The position numbers and the translations under genes were made by a program. Positions 1 to 9,258 of a stretch of DNA of 64,000 nucleotides are shown in pieces. The notes beneath the pieces are model-generated. The model had not been told where the DNA came from. It saw only the letters and a list, made by a program, of their open reading frames with translations, and made no database searches. This DNA is from Halorubrum hochsteinianum (GTDB lineage Archaea > Halobacteriota > Halobacteria > Halobacteriales > Haloferacaceae): contig NZ_CP098415.1 of the NCBI RefSeq assembly GCF_023702125.1, positions 2,728,001 to 2,792,000 of the forward strand, given 5' to 3'. Position 1 is the first letter of the stretch. Every line of letters begins with the position of its first letter.

Positions 1-391
1 CGGGGGAAGCGCCGTTCTGAGCCGGTTACAGTATTCGTGCTTACCCGACAGCGGCGGGGTACTTCAAAATGGTCGTGATTACTATTTTAATCACGAGCAA
101 TTGGGAATTTGCCTGAAGTGCCGATTTCCGGGTATACAAGCCCTGATAGTCCAAATAACCCATCTATAAATTGTATGCTGCTATACTAAAACTGAGTCAG
201 GGGAAGTTGAGACTACACCGGGTTTAGCGGGGCTGTGATGTGTGAATTTGTCCGATTCAGTCAACGAAAACCACCTCAAATCACTCCCCAAGCGGCCATT
301 CCTGTCATACTTCCAATTGTATGGGCGAATTTTCGAGACTCCCAACAGTGTAGCCACTCAGACGGCGCGCTGACCTGGACTGAGTGCCTCT
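1..391. other. AT-rich stretch without a recognisable gene
   Basis: This stretch is much richer in A and T than the rest of the window and has no open frame resembling a known family. It lies beside a transposase tail and an insertion sequence, so it is probably insertion-sequence or mobile-element flank. I could not identify terminal repeats in it. Confidence 0.4.
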
Positions 392-586
392 CTACCCAAT
401 TCCGGTCTCCTTCTTCAGCAGCGTCAATGTGTTATCTGCCGTCACCATCGGCGAGTGCCCGTACTCACTAGTCAACGCAACCTGGACGAGCAAGTCGACG
501 GCTCGCCAGATAGAGTACAGCAGACACGCGAACGCGAAGTAGAAGAATCGCAGCCCGAAATCCTTCGACGTGGTGGCAGCCATGAA
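392..586 (-). pseudogene. C-terminal fragment of an ISH-type DDE transposase
   Basis: About 64 residues remain, reading FMAATTSKDFGLRFFYFAFA near the start and ending in a normal TAG stop. The aromatic segment LRFFYFAFACLLYSIWRAVD is typical of the C-terminal helix of haloarchaeal IS4/ISH-type transposases; this assignment is from memory of the family. The frame enters from the IS5-type element: the Phe codon just before the Met is the last one in register, and the catalytic domain is missing. The IS5-type insertion, or a later deletion at its end, therefore removed the front of this transposase. It is a non-functional remnant. Confidence 0.6.
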
Positions 587-603
587 CGGCTGTGTTGAAT
601 CGC
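584..603. repeat. Left terminal inverted repeat of the IS5-type element
   Basis: The 20 bases are the exact reverse complement of 1512-1531. The match ends on both sides: the next bases in (604 against 1511) and out (583 against 1532) do not pair. Confidence 0.85.
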
Positions 604-619
604 TGTAAGGCGTAGAGAT

Positions 620-1456
620 TCACTGTTTGACGAAGCGCTTGATGTTGTAGACCATACACATCAGAGCGATCTCGCGGAACTCACGGAACCAGGACCGCGC
701 TCGCACGGCGAAGCCGAGCGAGCGCTTCACAGCCGAGTTCACGGTTTCGGTCATAGAGCGCTGATTGTAGCGATTATCGTCGATTCTGGCGTTGTGTGCG
801 TGGTCGTACGGCGCGAAGATGCGGTGCTTGATCAGCGGTCTGATCCCAAGATCGCGTAATCCTTCGCGGAGCGATTTCTTGTCGTAGCCCTTATCGGCCG
901 CAAGAGACCGCAGATCGCCCGCGTTCCGGCGGGCGATCTGCTCAGCGAGATCTGCGTCACTTCCTTCTCGGTTCGTCGAGCAGTGAACGTCAAGGACAGC
1001 TTGCGACGCTGTATCGACGAGTTTCGTGACTTTCAGCTTTTGAACGCGGTAGCTGATTCGCTGGCAGTAGTGGCGGCTGGCTGGTGAGCGGTCGTAGAAT
1101 GTGGCGTCGATCGCGGCGTGTTCGGAGAGATCGTGCAGCTGCGCCGACTGGCGCAGCAGCACTCGACAAACACTCATACTGATCCGGTCGAACGCCTTAC
1201 ACAACGTGGACGGCGCAGGGAGATCGGCCGCGCTAAGGCCGATCTCCCCGGTTATTTGTGGCATCTCTTTGAGCAGGCCGATCGTCATGCGGTACGATGT
1301 ATCGAGGTAAATTCGCAGACAGTGGAGGGAAACGAGTGCGTAGTCGGCGAATCCGCCGCCGCCTTCCGGGGCGGCGGATTCGCCTCCATCGCCAGTAACT
1401 CTTTGAGCAACCGGCACAACCTCCCCGATGAAGCGGGAGATTTGTGTCATAGGCAA
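620..1456 (-). CDS. IS5-family transposase
   Basis: The 278-residue product is a DDE transposase of the IS5 group. The acidic residues appear in AIDATFYDRSP (first Asp), LAADKGYDKKS (second Asp) and MTETVNSAVKR (Glu), followed by a C-terminal RFVKQ. It would cut and rejoin the ends of its own element. The frame is intact and full length for the subgroup, and it lies wholly inside the 20-bp inverted repeats, so the element may still be active. A Gly-rich stretch near residue 30 (APEGGGGFADYAL) is normal for haloarchaeal copies. Confidence 0.88.
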   Translation of the reverse strand: MPMTQISRFIGEVVPVAQRVTGDGGESAAPEGGGGFADYALVSLHCLRIYLDTSYRMTIGLLKEMPQITGEIGLSAADLPAPSTLCKAFDRISMSVCRVLLRQSAQLHDLSEHAAIDATFYDRSPASRHYCQRISYRVQKLKVTKLVDTASQAVLDVHCSTNREGSDADLAEQIARRNAGDLRSLAADKGYDKKSLREGLRDLGIRPLIKHRIFAPYDHAHNARIDDNRYNQRSMTETVNSAVKRSLGFAVRARSWFREFREIALMCMVYNIKRFVKQ

Positions 1457-1511
1457 CCGAATCTTCCCGCTTCAACGCCTTTGATTTAGCGACCTACCCT
1501 GCCGCCGTATG

Positions 1512-1531
1512 GCGATTCAACACAGCCGTTC
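1512..1531. repeat. Right terminal inverted repeat of the IS5-type element
   Basis: Exact reverse complement of 584-603. Its outer bases coincide with the last authentic codon (Glu, 1529-1531) of the interrupted histidine kinase. Confidence 0.85.
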
Positions 1532-4156
1532 GATCGCATTTTGGATCACGTTTCGCAGTGCTTGGTCGACGAGGTCGCTCGTGACCGCATGCTGGGCGGC
1601 CGGCAGATTGACAGCGAACGTCACTTCGCTCCGCTCGGTCCGGAGCGACGCTACCTGTGACCGTGCGCGATCGGCGACGTCAATCACCGTGTTGTAGTCT
1701 TCGCCCTCCTCGAACAGTTTCTGGGACTTGCGGACCTTCTTGCTCAACGCGAGGGTCTCTTCGACGACTTGGTAGATCGCTTCGACCTGTGTCTCCACCT
1801 CCGGTTCGTCTGACTGTCGATCGATGAGCTGTGCTGCGAGGAGAGCCTCGTTGAGGTTGTTTCGGAGGTCGTGACGAAGCACGCGCTGTAACACCGAGAG
1901 CCGCTGCTCTCGGCGGTACCGCTCCGTGATGTCGCTGGCGACCCCGACGTATCGCGTTGGACTGCCGCCCTCTCTCCCGTAGACCGGCGAAACGGACAAC
2001 TGGACGGTGTACCGTCGGCCGTCTTTCCGCCGAATGACAAACTCCGACTCCCACGTGTCGCCCGACTGTACCGTGTCCCACATCTCGTCGTGGATCGCCG
2101 CCGACTGCTCCGGCCATAACTCTTCCAGCGTCGACCCGACGGCCTCGTCACGGTCGTAGCCGGTCTGTTGCGCGAACGCTGAGTTGGCGTACTCGATGGT
2201 ACCCTCGTCCGACATCCAGAAGATCGCGTGGCCCGCGTCCTCGACCGCTCGCTCGAACGTCTGCAGCTCCCGCTCCCGGCGCTTTTGTTCCGAGATGTCG
2301 CGGCCGATTCCGACCACGCCGCTATCGGTCCCGTCCGGGCGGGTGAACCGACTGGCGCGGAACTCGTACGGAATCCGTTCCCCGTCGGACGTGACCACCG
2401 TCGCCTCTAATTTCGTGCGTCCCGCATCCTGCACTTCGTCGAACGCCGCTTTGATCGGTTCGCGATCGCTTTCCGCGATTACATCTGTCACGGCGAGCGA
2501 ATCGACCACCTCGTCGGCGTGACCGGTCACTTCGGGCAGTCGTTCGTTCCACCGCAGGAACGTTCCGTCCGCTCCGACCACGTAGAATATATCCTCAAGC
2601 GTGTCGAGCGCCTGCTCGGTGAGCGCACGCTCCCGCTCAAGCTCTTGCTGCTGACGCTTTCGGTCCGTGATATCGCTGGCGACGCCGATGATCCGTTCGA
2701 GTTCGCCGTCCTGATAGATTCCGCTCGATCGGTCCCGAACCCACCTGATGTCACCGTCCGGTCCGACGACGCGGTACGTCTCCTCGTACTCGTCCGGGTG
2801 TTCTGACTGTTCTTCCAGCGCCGAAGTCACGCGGTCCCGGTCGTCGCCGTGTATCCCCCGAATAAACGACGCGGGTTCCCGCTTGAGCGACTCGGGAGAC
2901 CGGCCCCAGACCGACTCGTAGGAGTCGCTGACGAACTCCATCTCGTCTTTGTCCGGGTCGCTGATCCAGATCACGTCCGAGACGTTCTGCCTGATCTGTT
3001 CGAGCCGCCTGACGCGACGCTTGTGGTCAGTGATGTCTGTGTACGTCCTGATCACCTCCGTCCCGTCCTCGGTGTCGGCGGCCAGTGCTGACCCGACCAA
3101 GAACGTCCGTTGCTCGCCGTCTGCGGTCTCTCGAACGACTTCCTGAGTGTGGGGATCCGAAGTGGCGTCGCCGGCGGCGACGCCCTCTGGAACGATCCGG
3201 TCCCCGAGCGTTGCGCCGATGAGCTCGGTCTCATCGTATCCGAAGACCTCAATGAACGCGTTGTTAACCCGTTCAATGACGAGTCCACGGTCGTCGCTCC
3301 GGGCCTGAACGAACGGAGAAGGAGCGGCATCGAATGTCGCCGCGAGCCGATCTCGTTCGCGTTTGATCTCCTCCTCGCGTCGCTTACGATCGGAGATATC
3401 GCGAAGCGCGCCGACGGTTCCCTCGAGTAGGTCGCCGGCGCGGATGAGCCCGACGTGATTCTCACAGAGAACTGTCGAACCGTCGGCGGCGATTACTTCC
3501 ATCTCGAAGGTGTTCTTGTCCTCGGCATCGGACTTCAACAGCGACCGTATCACCGACTTTCCGCGTTTGACGTCCTCTTCACCCATGATCGTTGAGACGT
3601 GTCGTCCCTCAAGTGCGGCGGGGTCCCAACCGGTAAGCTCGGCGAGTGCCTCGTTGGCGAACTCAAACCGTCCGTCGTCGTCCAGCACATACACCGGATC
3701 TCCGAAGGCGTTGACGGCCGTTTCGTACTGTTTGAGCTGTCTGCGGCGTTCGAACTCGCCGGTTACGTCCTCGTAGAGCCACATCGTTGCCTCTCCAGAG
3801 TCGTTCATCGGCAGGTAGCTCAGTTCGAACACCCGACCGTCAGGGACTTCCAGTCGCTCGCGGTGCGTCGGCGTCGATTGCTCGGTCAGCGTGGTCATCC
3901 GGCTCCCGATCTGACCGGGGCCGTCAAACGACGACTCAATTTCGTCGGCGACCGCTTCGAGACCCTCTCCGGTGACTGCTGAACGGTCCGAAATGTCGAA
4001 CTGCCGGCAGAAGTGGTCGTTCACGGCATACGCACCGGTTTGCGGTCTCGATAACAACACCCCCACGTCAACGGCACCGAGCGTCGAAAGCACCGCTTCG
4101 TTTCGCTTTTGGTTATTGGCGTGCCGATCTGCCACCGAGCGAATCTGCTCTGCCAC
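1517..4156 (-). pseudogene. Multi-PAS sensor histidine kinase, main fragment (broken at both ends)
   Basis: This fragment of about 879 codons holds at least five and probably six PAS/PAC units, each ending in a DISDRK- or DITDRK-type linker. A HisKA-like segment follows (RVLRHDLRNNLNEAL, phospho-acceptor His near residue 762), then the start of the ATPase domain up to the N-box residues NAIE. The G1 and G2 boxes of the ATPase are gone: after Glu the frame runs into the IS5-type element, adds three foreign residues and stops. The apparent start is a GTG that was originally an internal Val codon. The true N-terminus lies beyond the IS6 element at 4884-5210. Without an ATP site it cannot autophosphorylate. 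Confidence 0.9.
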
Positions 4157-4169
4157 TACCTTTCGGTCG

Positions 4170-4177
4170 GTTTCCGT
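4170..4177. repeat. Left target-site duplication of the IS6 element
   Basis: GTTTCCGT immediately precedes the left terminal repeat and is repeated exactly at 4876-4883. An 8-bp duplication is the hallmark of IS6-family transposition. Confidence 0.95.
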
Positions 4178-4875
4178 GGCGGTGTTCAGATAAGGTTTGA
4201 AAGGTGAGGCGGTGCGTTTTCAAAGTGATCTATGCCCGAAAACGACCGCCTCAGCGGCTGTTTAGACGAGATCAACTTAGAGTTTGTGGAGCGAGAGGCA
4301 ACACCGAAACTGTTGATGAAGCTCAGTATTCAGCTCCATTTGTCTGGACTGTCGCTTTCGAATACTGTTTCATTTCTTGAGGTATTTGGTGTTGATCGAG
4401 TTCGATCCACCGTTCATAACTGGGTACACAAAGCCGATCTACAGCCGGAAGCTGGTCGGAGCCCGAATCACGTTGCGGTTGACGAGACTGTGATTCAGCT
4501 CGATGATGAACAATACTGGCTGTACGCTGCTGTCGATCCTCAGTCAAACGATTTGCTACATACAAAGCTTGAGTCAACAAGAACGAACGTGATCGCAGAT
4601 CAGTTCTTCACGGAACTCCGCGACAAACACGACGTAGATGACGCGATCTTTCTCGTTGATGGTGCGGTTCCACTCCACCGAGCTTGTGACAAACACGGCC
4701 TCGATTTCAGATACGAACGACATGGAAATCGAAACAGCGTCGAACGTGTTTTTCGTGAGATAAAACGCAGAACTACCAGTTTCTCAAACTGTTTTAGCAA
4801 CGCCAAAGCAGAAACAGCAAACGAGTGGCTCAGATCGTTCGCCTTCGCATGGAATCAGCTTATCTGAACACTGCC
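4178..4875. mobile_element. IS6-family insertion sequence (698 bp)
   Basis: Terminal inverted repeats of 17 bp with one mismatch bound the element: GGCGGTGTTCAGATAAG at 4178-4194, and the reverse complement of GGCAGTGTTCAGATAAG at 4859-4875. Perfect 8-bp duplications flank it. It carries a single transposase gene. It sits inside the histidine kinase, and removing the element plus one duplication restores the kinase frame exactly. The exact duplications point to a fairly recent insertion. Confidence 0.95.
4232..4867 (+). CDS. IS6-family transposase
   Basis: The 211-residue product is a short DDE transposase like those of haloarchaeal IS6 elements. An N-terminal helix-turn-helix region precedes the catalytic core, with the first Asp in HVAVDETVI, the second in FLVDGAVPL, and the Glu in NSVERVFREIKRRT. 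The frame is complete and its stop lies within the right terminal repeat, as usual for the family. A+T content is higher than in the neighbours, which fits a mobile gene. IS6 elements normally move replicatively through cointegrates. Confidence 0.93.
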   Translation: MPENDRLSGCLDEINLEFVEREATPKLLMKLSIQLHLSGLSLSNTVSFLEVFGVDRVRSTVHNWVHKADLQPEAGRSPNHVAVDETVIQLDDEQYWLYAAVDPQSNDLLHTKLESTRTNVIADQFFTELRDKHDVDDAIFLVDGAVPLHRACDKHGLDFRYERHGNRNSVERVFREIKRRTTSFSNCFSNAKAETANEWLRSFAFAWNQLI

Positions 4876-4883
4876 GTTTCCGT
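4876..4883. repeat. Right target-site duplication of the IS6 element
   Basis: GTTTCCGT, identical to 4170-4177. Across this site the kinase reads ...ARCLPRPVTET, and on the other side of the element DRKVVAEQIRS. Confidence 0.95.
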
Positions 4884-5210
4884 CACGGGCCGCGGGAGAC
4901 ATCGTGCTGCCCCAGCGTTGAGCGCATCCGTGACCGTCTGCCTCTCCCGGTTCGCCGCGAGGACGATCACGGGAAGGTCCGGACGAGCCTCACGGACTCG
5001 TCGAAGCATACCAATACCGTCCGTCGCCGGCGGGTCGTGTTCGACGACGAAACACATCGCTCGGGTGTCGGAGGGGAGCAGCGAGTCGTCGGACTCGACT
5101 GTGGTGATGTCGATCCCCTCCGCCGCCTGCTCAAGACTGTCAGCACTGCTTCGTCCTCGTCCTCTGTCGGATGCGGCGTAGTGGACGGAGACTGTGTCAA
5201 CTACTCCCAC
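4884..5210 (-). pseudogene. N-terminal receiver-like fragment of the split histidine kinase
   Basis: These roughly 109 codons begin at an ATG and resemble a haloarchaeal receiver-like domain (FVVEHDPPATDGIGMLRRVR, then PVIVLAANRER and NAGAARCLPRP). The frame runs into the IS6 element, reading VTET before the duplication. Joined to the downstream fragment it gives VTET-DRKVVAEQIRS with no frame change, so the ancestral gene was one kinase of about 1000 residues or more. The usual 'D-x-K' receiver geometry looks degenerate, with Arg where Lys is expected after Leu-Pro. It is no longer linked to its output domains. Confidence 0.85.
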
Positions 5211-5321
5211 AATATCGCAACATCAAAATACCAAAGTGAAAAATGTTGCTCTCGTAATATTCCTATTGATATTTTCGATAGGGTAGAGGAAGATCCGTGG
5301 AAGACGTTGGTCACATGGGCG

Positions 5322-5924
5322 CTACAGGTCGCTCCAAGCGCCGAGGAACCGCTGGACCGCGGTGAGGTGCCCGACGACCGCGAACAGCGCGAGCAGGAGG
5401 CCGACGACGTTGAGCCCGGCGACGATCGGCTCCGAGTACGCGGCGGCGACGACGCCGCCGACCCCGATGAGCGCGAGTCGGTCCGCGCGCCCGAGGAGGC
5501 CGCCGTACTCGCGGCCGATGCCGACCGCCTGGATCTGCGTCCCGAGGTACGAGGTGAGGAGGACGCCCGTGACGGCGGCGAAGCCGAGCGCGTACGCCCC
5601 GATCCCGGCCGTGAGGCCTCCGATGACCGCCACGTCGGCGTAGCGGTCGAGGACGTGGTCGAGGAAGTCGCCGCCGTCCGAGGCGATCCCCTGGTGACGC
5701 GCGAGCGCCCCGTCGACGAGGTCCAGCCAGCCGTTGAGCAGGACGAGCAGCGCGCCGGCCGCGTAGAAGGCGGCCGACCCGGCGGCGAACGCGGCGGCGG
5801 CCCCGACCGCGACGAGGAAGGCGATCACGCTCACCTGATCCGGCGAGAGGCCGAGCCTGTCGGCCGCCGACACCCACGGGCCGAGCAGGCGGTCCGCCAC
5901 GAAGCGGTACTGGTCGAGGGTCAT
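5322..5924 (-). CDS. CDP-alcohol phosphatidyltransferase family membrane enzyme
   Basis: This 200-residue polytopic membrane protein transfers a phospho-alcohol head group or accepts a CDP-lipid. The signature D-x2-DG-x2-AR-x8-G-x3-D-x3-D is intact (DLVDGALARHQG, then DFLDHVLDR, near residues 68-95). It has about six hydrophobic helices. In archaea such enzymes make archaetidylglycerol phosphate, archaetidylinositol phosphate or archaetidylserine; the sequence alone does not say which. It follows the adenylate-kinase-like gene and hisC on the same strand with a 26-bp gap, so the three are probably co-transcribed. Confidence 0.88.
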   Translation of the reverse strand: MTLDQYRFVADRLLGPWVSAADRLGLSPDQVSVIAFLVAVGAAAAFAAGSAAFYAAGALLVLLNGWLDLVDGALARHQGIASDGGDFLDHVLDRYADVAVIGGLTAGIGAYALGFAAVTGVLLTSYLGTQIQAVGIGREYGGLLGRADRLALIGVGGVVAAAYSEPIVAGLNVVGLLLALFAVVGHLTAVQRFLGAWSDL

Positions 5925-5950
5925 CTACCGTCTCGACGCTCGCGGCCGGC

Positions 5951-6514
5951 TCATATATAATCGATGAAGTCCACGGTGCCGGCGCTCGGCTCGCGCTCGC
6001 CCTCGACCGCCGCGCGGATCGCGTCGGCGACGGCCTCGGGGTCGCGGTCGGTCGCGTCGACCTCGTAGACGTGCTCCGCGCCGTGTTCGGCGACCGCCTC
6101 CGAGAGGATCACGTCGAGCGCCTCGCTCTCCGCGTTCTCCGCGGCGGTCTCGGACGACTCGCCACGGGCCTCAAGTCGGGACTCGATCGTCTCGGGGCGA
6201 CAGCGCAACACGACCACGCGGTCGACGTCGAACCGGTGCGCGAGGTGCGAGTCGAGGACACCGGACCAGTCGCCGAGGTGTTCGCGGACCGCGTCGAGGT
6301 CGGCGACGAGCGTGTCGCGGTCGGCGTCGCGCTCGGTCCACAGGTCGCCGTCCGACTTGATCCGCTCGTTGAGGTGGATCACGTCGTACTCGCCTTCGAG
6401 CAGCGCCGTCGCCGTGGTCTTGCCCGTTCCCGGAGTCCCCGTAACGGCGACGCGGTCGGCGCGGCCGCCGCCGCCGTCGGCCGCGGCCTCCCGCGTCTCG
6501 GGCTCGCCGCTCAC
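5951..6514 (-). CDS. Adenylate kinase-like P-loop NTPase (Fap7/AK6 type)
   Basis: A P-loop (VAVTGTPGTGKTTATALL) near the N-terminus and a short kinase-like body (about 187 residues, IHLNER, DSHLAHRF, VVVLRCRPE) match the archaeal Fap7/AK6 family, which in eukaryotes acts in small-subunit ribosome maturation. The GTG at 6514 is chosen as start because it overlaps the hisC stop as GTGA; the same frame is open far upstream, but that part is antisense-like sequence inside hisC. The C-terminus (GTVDFIDYI) is typical of haloarchaeal copies. Confidence 0.85.
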   Translation of the reverse strand: MSGEPETREAAADGGGGRADRVAVTGTPGTGKTTATALLEGEYDVIHLNERIKSDGDLWTERDADRDTLVADLDAVREHLGDWSGVLDSHLAHRFDVDRVVVLRCRPETIESRLEARGESSETAAENAESEALDVILSEAVAEHGAEHVYEVDATDRDPEAVADAIRAAVEGEREPSAGTVDFIDYI

Positions 6515-7605
6515 GCCCGGACACCGAGTTCGAGGTCCGCGAGCGTCTCGTTGAGCAGCGCGACCGCCTCGCGCGTCTCCCCGCGGGTGCCCGTCGAGAT
6601 CCGGACGTGTTCCGGGAGCCCGAACGAGGTACAGTCTCGGATGATCACGCCGCGCTCCTGCGCCGCCTCGGCGACGCGCTCGCCGTCGCCGACCGCGGCG
6701 AGGACGAAGTTCCCGGCGGAGTCGACCGTCGGCGCGTCGAGTTCGTCGGCGATGTACCCGCGGGCCCAGCGGGAGGTCTCGACCGTCTTCTCGACGTGCT
6801 CGTCGTCGTCGAGCGCGGCCAGCGCCGCCCGGCAGGCCAGTTCGTTCGCCGCGAACGGGGTGTTGACGCGGGCGTACGCCTCGCCCCACGACTCGGGGAC
6901 GACGCTGTACCCGATCCGGAGCCCGGCGAGCCCGTACGCCTTCGAGAAGGTGCGGAGTACCGCCACGTCGTCGCGCTCGTCGACGAGCGGGATCGCGCTG
7001 TCGACGTCGGCGAACTCGCCGTACGCCTCGTCGACGACGACGAGGGTCTCCGGCGCGGTCGCGTCCGCGACCGCCTCGACCTCGTCGAGCGGCATCGTCG
7101 AGCCGGAGGGGTTGTGCGGCGAGGTGACGTAGACGATCCGCTCGCCGCCGTAGGCGGACAGCACCGTCTCCGCGTCCTGCGCGAACCCGTCGGCCGGGGA
7201 GAGGTCGTACTCCGTCACCCCGCCGTGGTGGTACCGTGAGGACATCGCGTAGTAGGCGAAGCCGGGGCTCGGCACCAGCACCTCGTCGCCCGGTTCGAGG
7301 GCCGCGCGCGAGAGGTAGTCGATCGAGCCGTCGGCCCCCGGCGACACCCACACCTGCTCGTCGTCGACGTCCCATAGCTCCGCGATCTTCGCGGTAAGGT
7401 CCGTGTGCGAGGACTTCGGGTACTGGTTCACCCGGTCGGCGTGCTCGCGGATCGCCTCGACGGCCGCCGGACTCGGACCGTGCGGGTTCTCGTTCGACGA
7501 GAGTTTGATGAGGTCGTCGGGGTCGATCCCGCGCTCGCGGGCGACCTCCTCGACGCCCCGCCCGGGCACGTACGGCGAGTGATCGGAGAGATCACGTGGT
7601 TCCAT
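6511..7605 (-). CDS. hisC: Histidinol-phosphate aminotransferase
   Basis: This 364-residue fold-type I PLP enzyme makes histidinol phosphate in histidine synthesis. Visible features are LSSNENPHGPSPAAVEAIRE at the N-terminus, the PLP region YVTSPHNPSGSTM, DEAYGEF, and the Schiff-base Lys in TFSKAYGLAGLRIGY. Length is normal. Start is ATG at 7605. It leads a likely three-gene unit with the AK6-like NTPase and the CDP-alcohol transferase; hisC does not sit with other his genes, which is usual in haloarchaea. Confidence 0.95.
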   Translation of the reverse strand: MEPRDLSDHSPYVPGRGVEEVARERGIDPDDLIKLSSNENPHGPSPAAVEAIREHADRVNQYPKSSHTDLTAKIAELWDVDDEQVWVSPGADGSIDYLSRAALEPGDEVLVPSPGFAYYAMSSRYHHGGVTEYDLSPADGFAQDAETVLSAYGGERIVYVTSPHNPSGSTMPLDEVEAVADATAPETLVVVDEAYGEFADVDSAIPLVDERDDVAVLRTFSKAYGLAGLRIGYSVVPESWGEAYARVNTPFAANELACRAALAALDDDEHVEKTVETSRWARGYIADELDAPTVDSAGNFVLAAVGDGERVAEAAQERGVIIRDCTSFGLPEHVRISTGTRGETREAVALLNETLADLELGVRA

Positions 7606-7656
7606 GTACGGAACTCGGGGAGGGTCGGGCTTAAGCGTGGTCTTGCCGACCGCGGT

Positions 7657-9060
7657 TCACCCGCCCGGACCGCCCCTCGCCAACCGCCGCTCCGCCTCGT
7701 CGACGACCGCGGGCCGCCCCGCGAGTTCGACGGTGACGGCGTCGCCCTCGTAGTCGACGCCCTCGACGACGCCGCGGTCGTACGCCCACGAGAGGGCGGC
7801 CTGCGCGTCGCCGCCGTTCGGGGCCTCGACGGTCGCCGTCGCGGTCGGGAGCGCGTCCGCGACCGCCGCCGCGAGTTCGTCGAGGCCGGCGTCGTCGCGG
7901 GCGCTGACCGGGACCGGCGGGCGGAGCGACGCGACAACCGGCGACTCGTCCGGGTCGAGGTCGGCGACCGCGGCCTCGTACGCCTCGGTCGCCGCCGAGA
8001 GGTCGTCCGCCTCGGTCCCGGCTGCCCCCGCTTCGTCCGCCTTCGACAGCACGGGGATCACCGGGCCGTCGGTCGCCTCGATCGCCGACAGCGACGCCCG
8101 GAGCTTCCGGCGGAGGTCGGCCGGGTCGTCGCTCGCGTCGACGACGAGCAGCGCGCAGTCGGCGCGCCGGATCGCCTCGATGGTCGTCCGGAAGGAGCGC
8201 ACCGCCTCGTGGGGCAGGCCGTCGAGGAACCCGACGGTGTCCGTGACGAGCGTCCGCCGCCCGCCGATCGTCGCCCGCCGCGTCGTCGTCGAGAGCGTCT
8301 CGAACGGACCGTCGTCCACCGAGAGCGTCGCGGCGAGGTCGGCCGGCTCGCCGTCCGGCTCCGAGTCCGACACCTCGTCCGCGAGCCGACGCGCGAGCGT
8401 CGACTTCCCGGCGTTGGCGTAGCCAGCGAGCGCGACGAGGTCGAACCCGGCGTCCCGGCGCTCGGCCCGCCGCGCCGCCCGGTCGTCGGCGATCTCGTCG
8501 AGGGCGCGCTCGGCCGACTCGATCCGCTTTTCCACGTCGAGGACGCGGCTGTCGCCCTCCGGCCGGAGGCGCACGTCCTCCCCGCCGTCGCGGGCGATCG
8601 ACTCCCGGAGCCGGGGGAGCTCGTAGCGCAGCCGCGCCAGCTCCAACTGTCGGTCGGCGGCCCGGGAGTCGGCGGCGTCGGCGAACAGCTCCAACGCGAG
8701 CCGCGGGCGGTCGATCACCGCGGTCCCGGTCGGCAGCAGGTTGCCGAGCGAGAACGTCTGCCCCGGCGACAGCGACCCGTCGTAGATCACCGCCTCGGCG
8801 TCCGCGTCGGCGACCAGCCGCATCAGGTCCTCGGCCTTCCCGCGGCCGAGGTCGTAGGTCGGATCCTCGCGCCGTCGCTGGGTGACCTCGCCGACAACCG
8901 CGTAGCCGGCCGCGGCGGCCAGTTCGCGGATCTCGGTCGTGTCGGGAGGGCCATCGGGGGTCCGCGCGGCGACGACGGCGGGCGTCGCGTCTGTATCAGT
9001 CGGTCTGTCGGGGTCGTTCGATGCGTCGCGTTCGTTCGTCGTGGCGTCGTCTCGTGACAT
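7657..9060 (-). CDS. hflX: HflX-type GTPase
   Basis: The 467-residue product has the HflX layout: an N-terminal nucleotide-binding domain (YDLGRGKAEDL, DGSLSPGQTFSLGN), a coiled-coil linker (ADRQLELARLRYELPRLRE), then a GTPase domain with G1 GYANAGKST, G3 DTVGFL and G4-like SKAD. HflX proteins bind ribosomes and rescue or split stalled ones. The C-terminal tail after the GTPase domain is haloarchaea-like (LARGGPGG). It runs in the direction of hisC with a 51-bp gap. Confidence 0.92.
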   Translation of the reverse strand: MSRDDATTNERDASNDPDRPTDTDATPAVVAARTPDGPPDTTEIRELAAAAGYAVVGEVTQRRREDPTYDLGRGKAEDLMRLVADADAEAVIYDGSLSPGQTFSLGNLLPTGTAVIDRPRLALELFADAADSRAADRQLELARLRYELPRLRESIARDGGEDVRLRPEGDSRVLDVEKRIESAERALDEIADDRAARRAERRDAGFDLVALAGYANAGKSTLARRLADEVSDSEPDGEPADLAATLSVDDGPFETLSTTTRRATIGGRRTLVTDTVGFLDGLPHEAVRSFRTTIEAIRRADCALLVVDASDDPADLRRKLRASLSAIEATDGPVIPVLSKADEAGAAGTEADDLSAATEAYEAAVADLDPDESPVVASLRPPVPVSARDDAGLDELAAAVADALPTATATVEAPNGGDAQAALSWAYDRGVVEGVDYEGDAVTVELAGRPAVVDEAERRLARGGPGG

Positions 9061-9258
9061 TCGGTCGGGCGCTCGCGTCGGCCCGGAGAGGGGAGCGTCT
9101 CGCTCCGCGTGCGGTCGGGGGCGATACCGTCATGGACGGGCGACGAACGAACTGGTCTCCATACGTCCGACTCCGGCGGAGACCACATAAGCGTTCACCG
9201 GAAGCGAGGTGTGGTAGCGAGCGGCGAGACAGACGAGGGATCGGCGTGACCGACCGCG

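Larger units (their letters stand above)
584..1531. mobile_element. IS5-type insertion sequence with 20-bp perfect terminal inverted repeats
   Basis: The element is bounded by perfect 20-bp inverted repeats at 584-603 (GAACGGCTGTGTTGAATCGC) and 1512-1531, and carries one transposase gene on the minus strand. Length is about 948 bp, or slightly less if the outermost bases are target sequence. No direct target duplication is visible. The left flank is a transposase fragment and the right flank a histidine kinase, so the two sides were not originally contiguous. Confidence 0.85.

Noticed and set aside
6515-7375. Long in-frame extension of the adenylate-kinase-like gene
   Set aside because: The Arg/Gly-rich part overlaps hisC on the same strand in another frame and has no similarity; the GTG at 6514 in a GTGA overlap is a better start.
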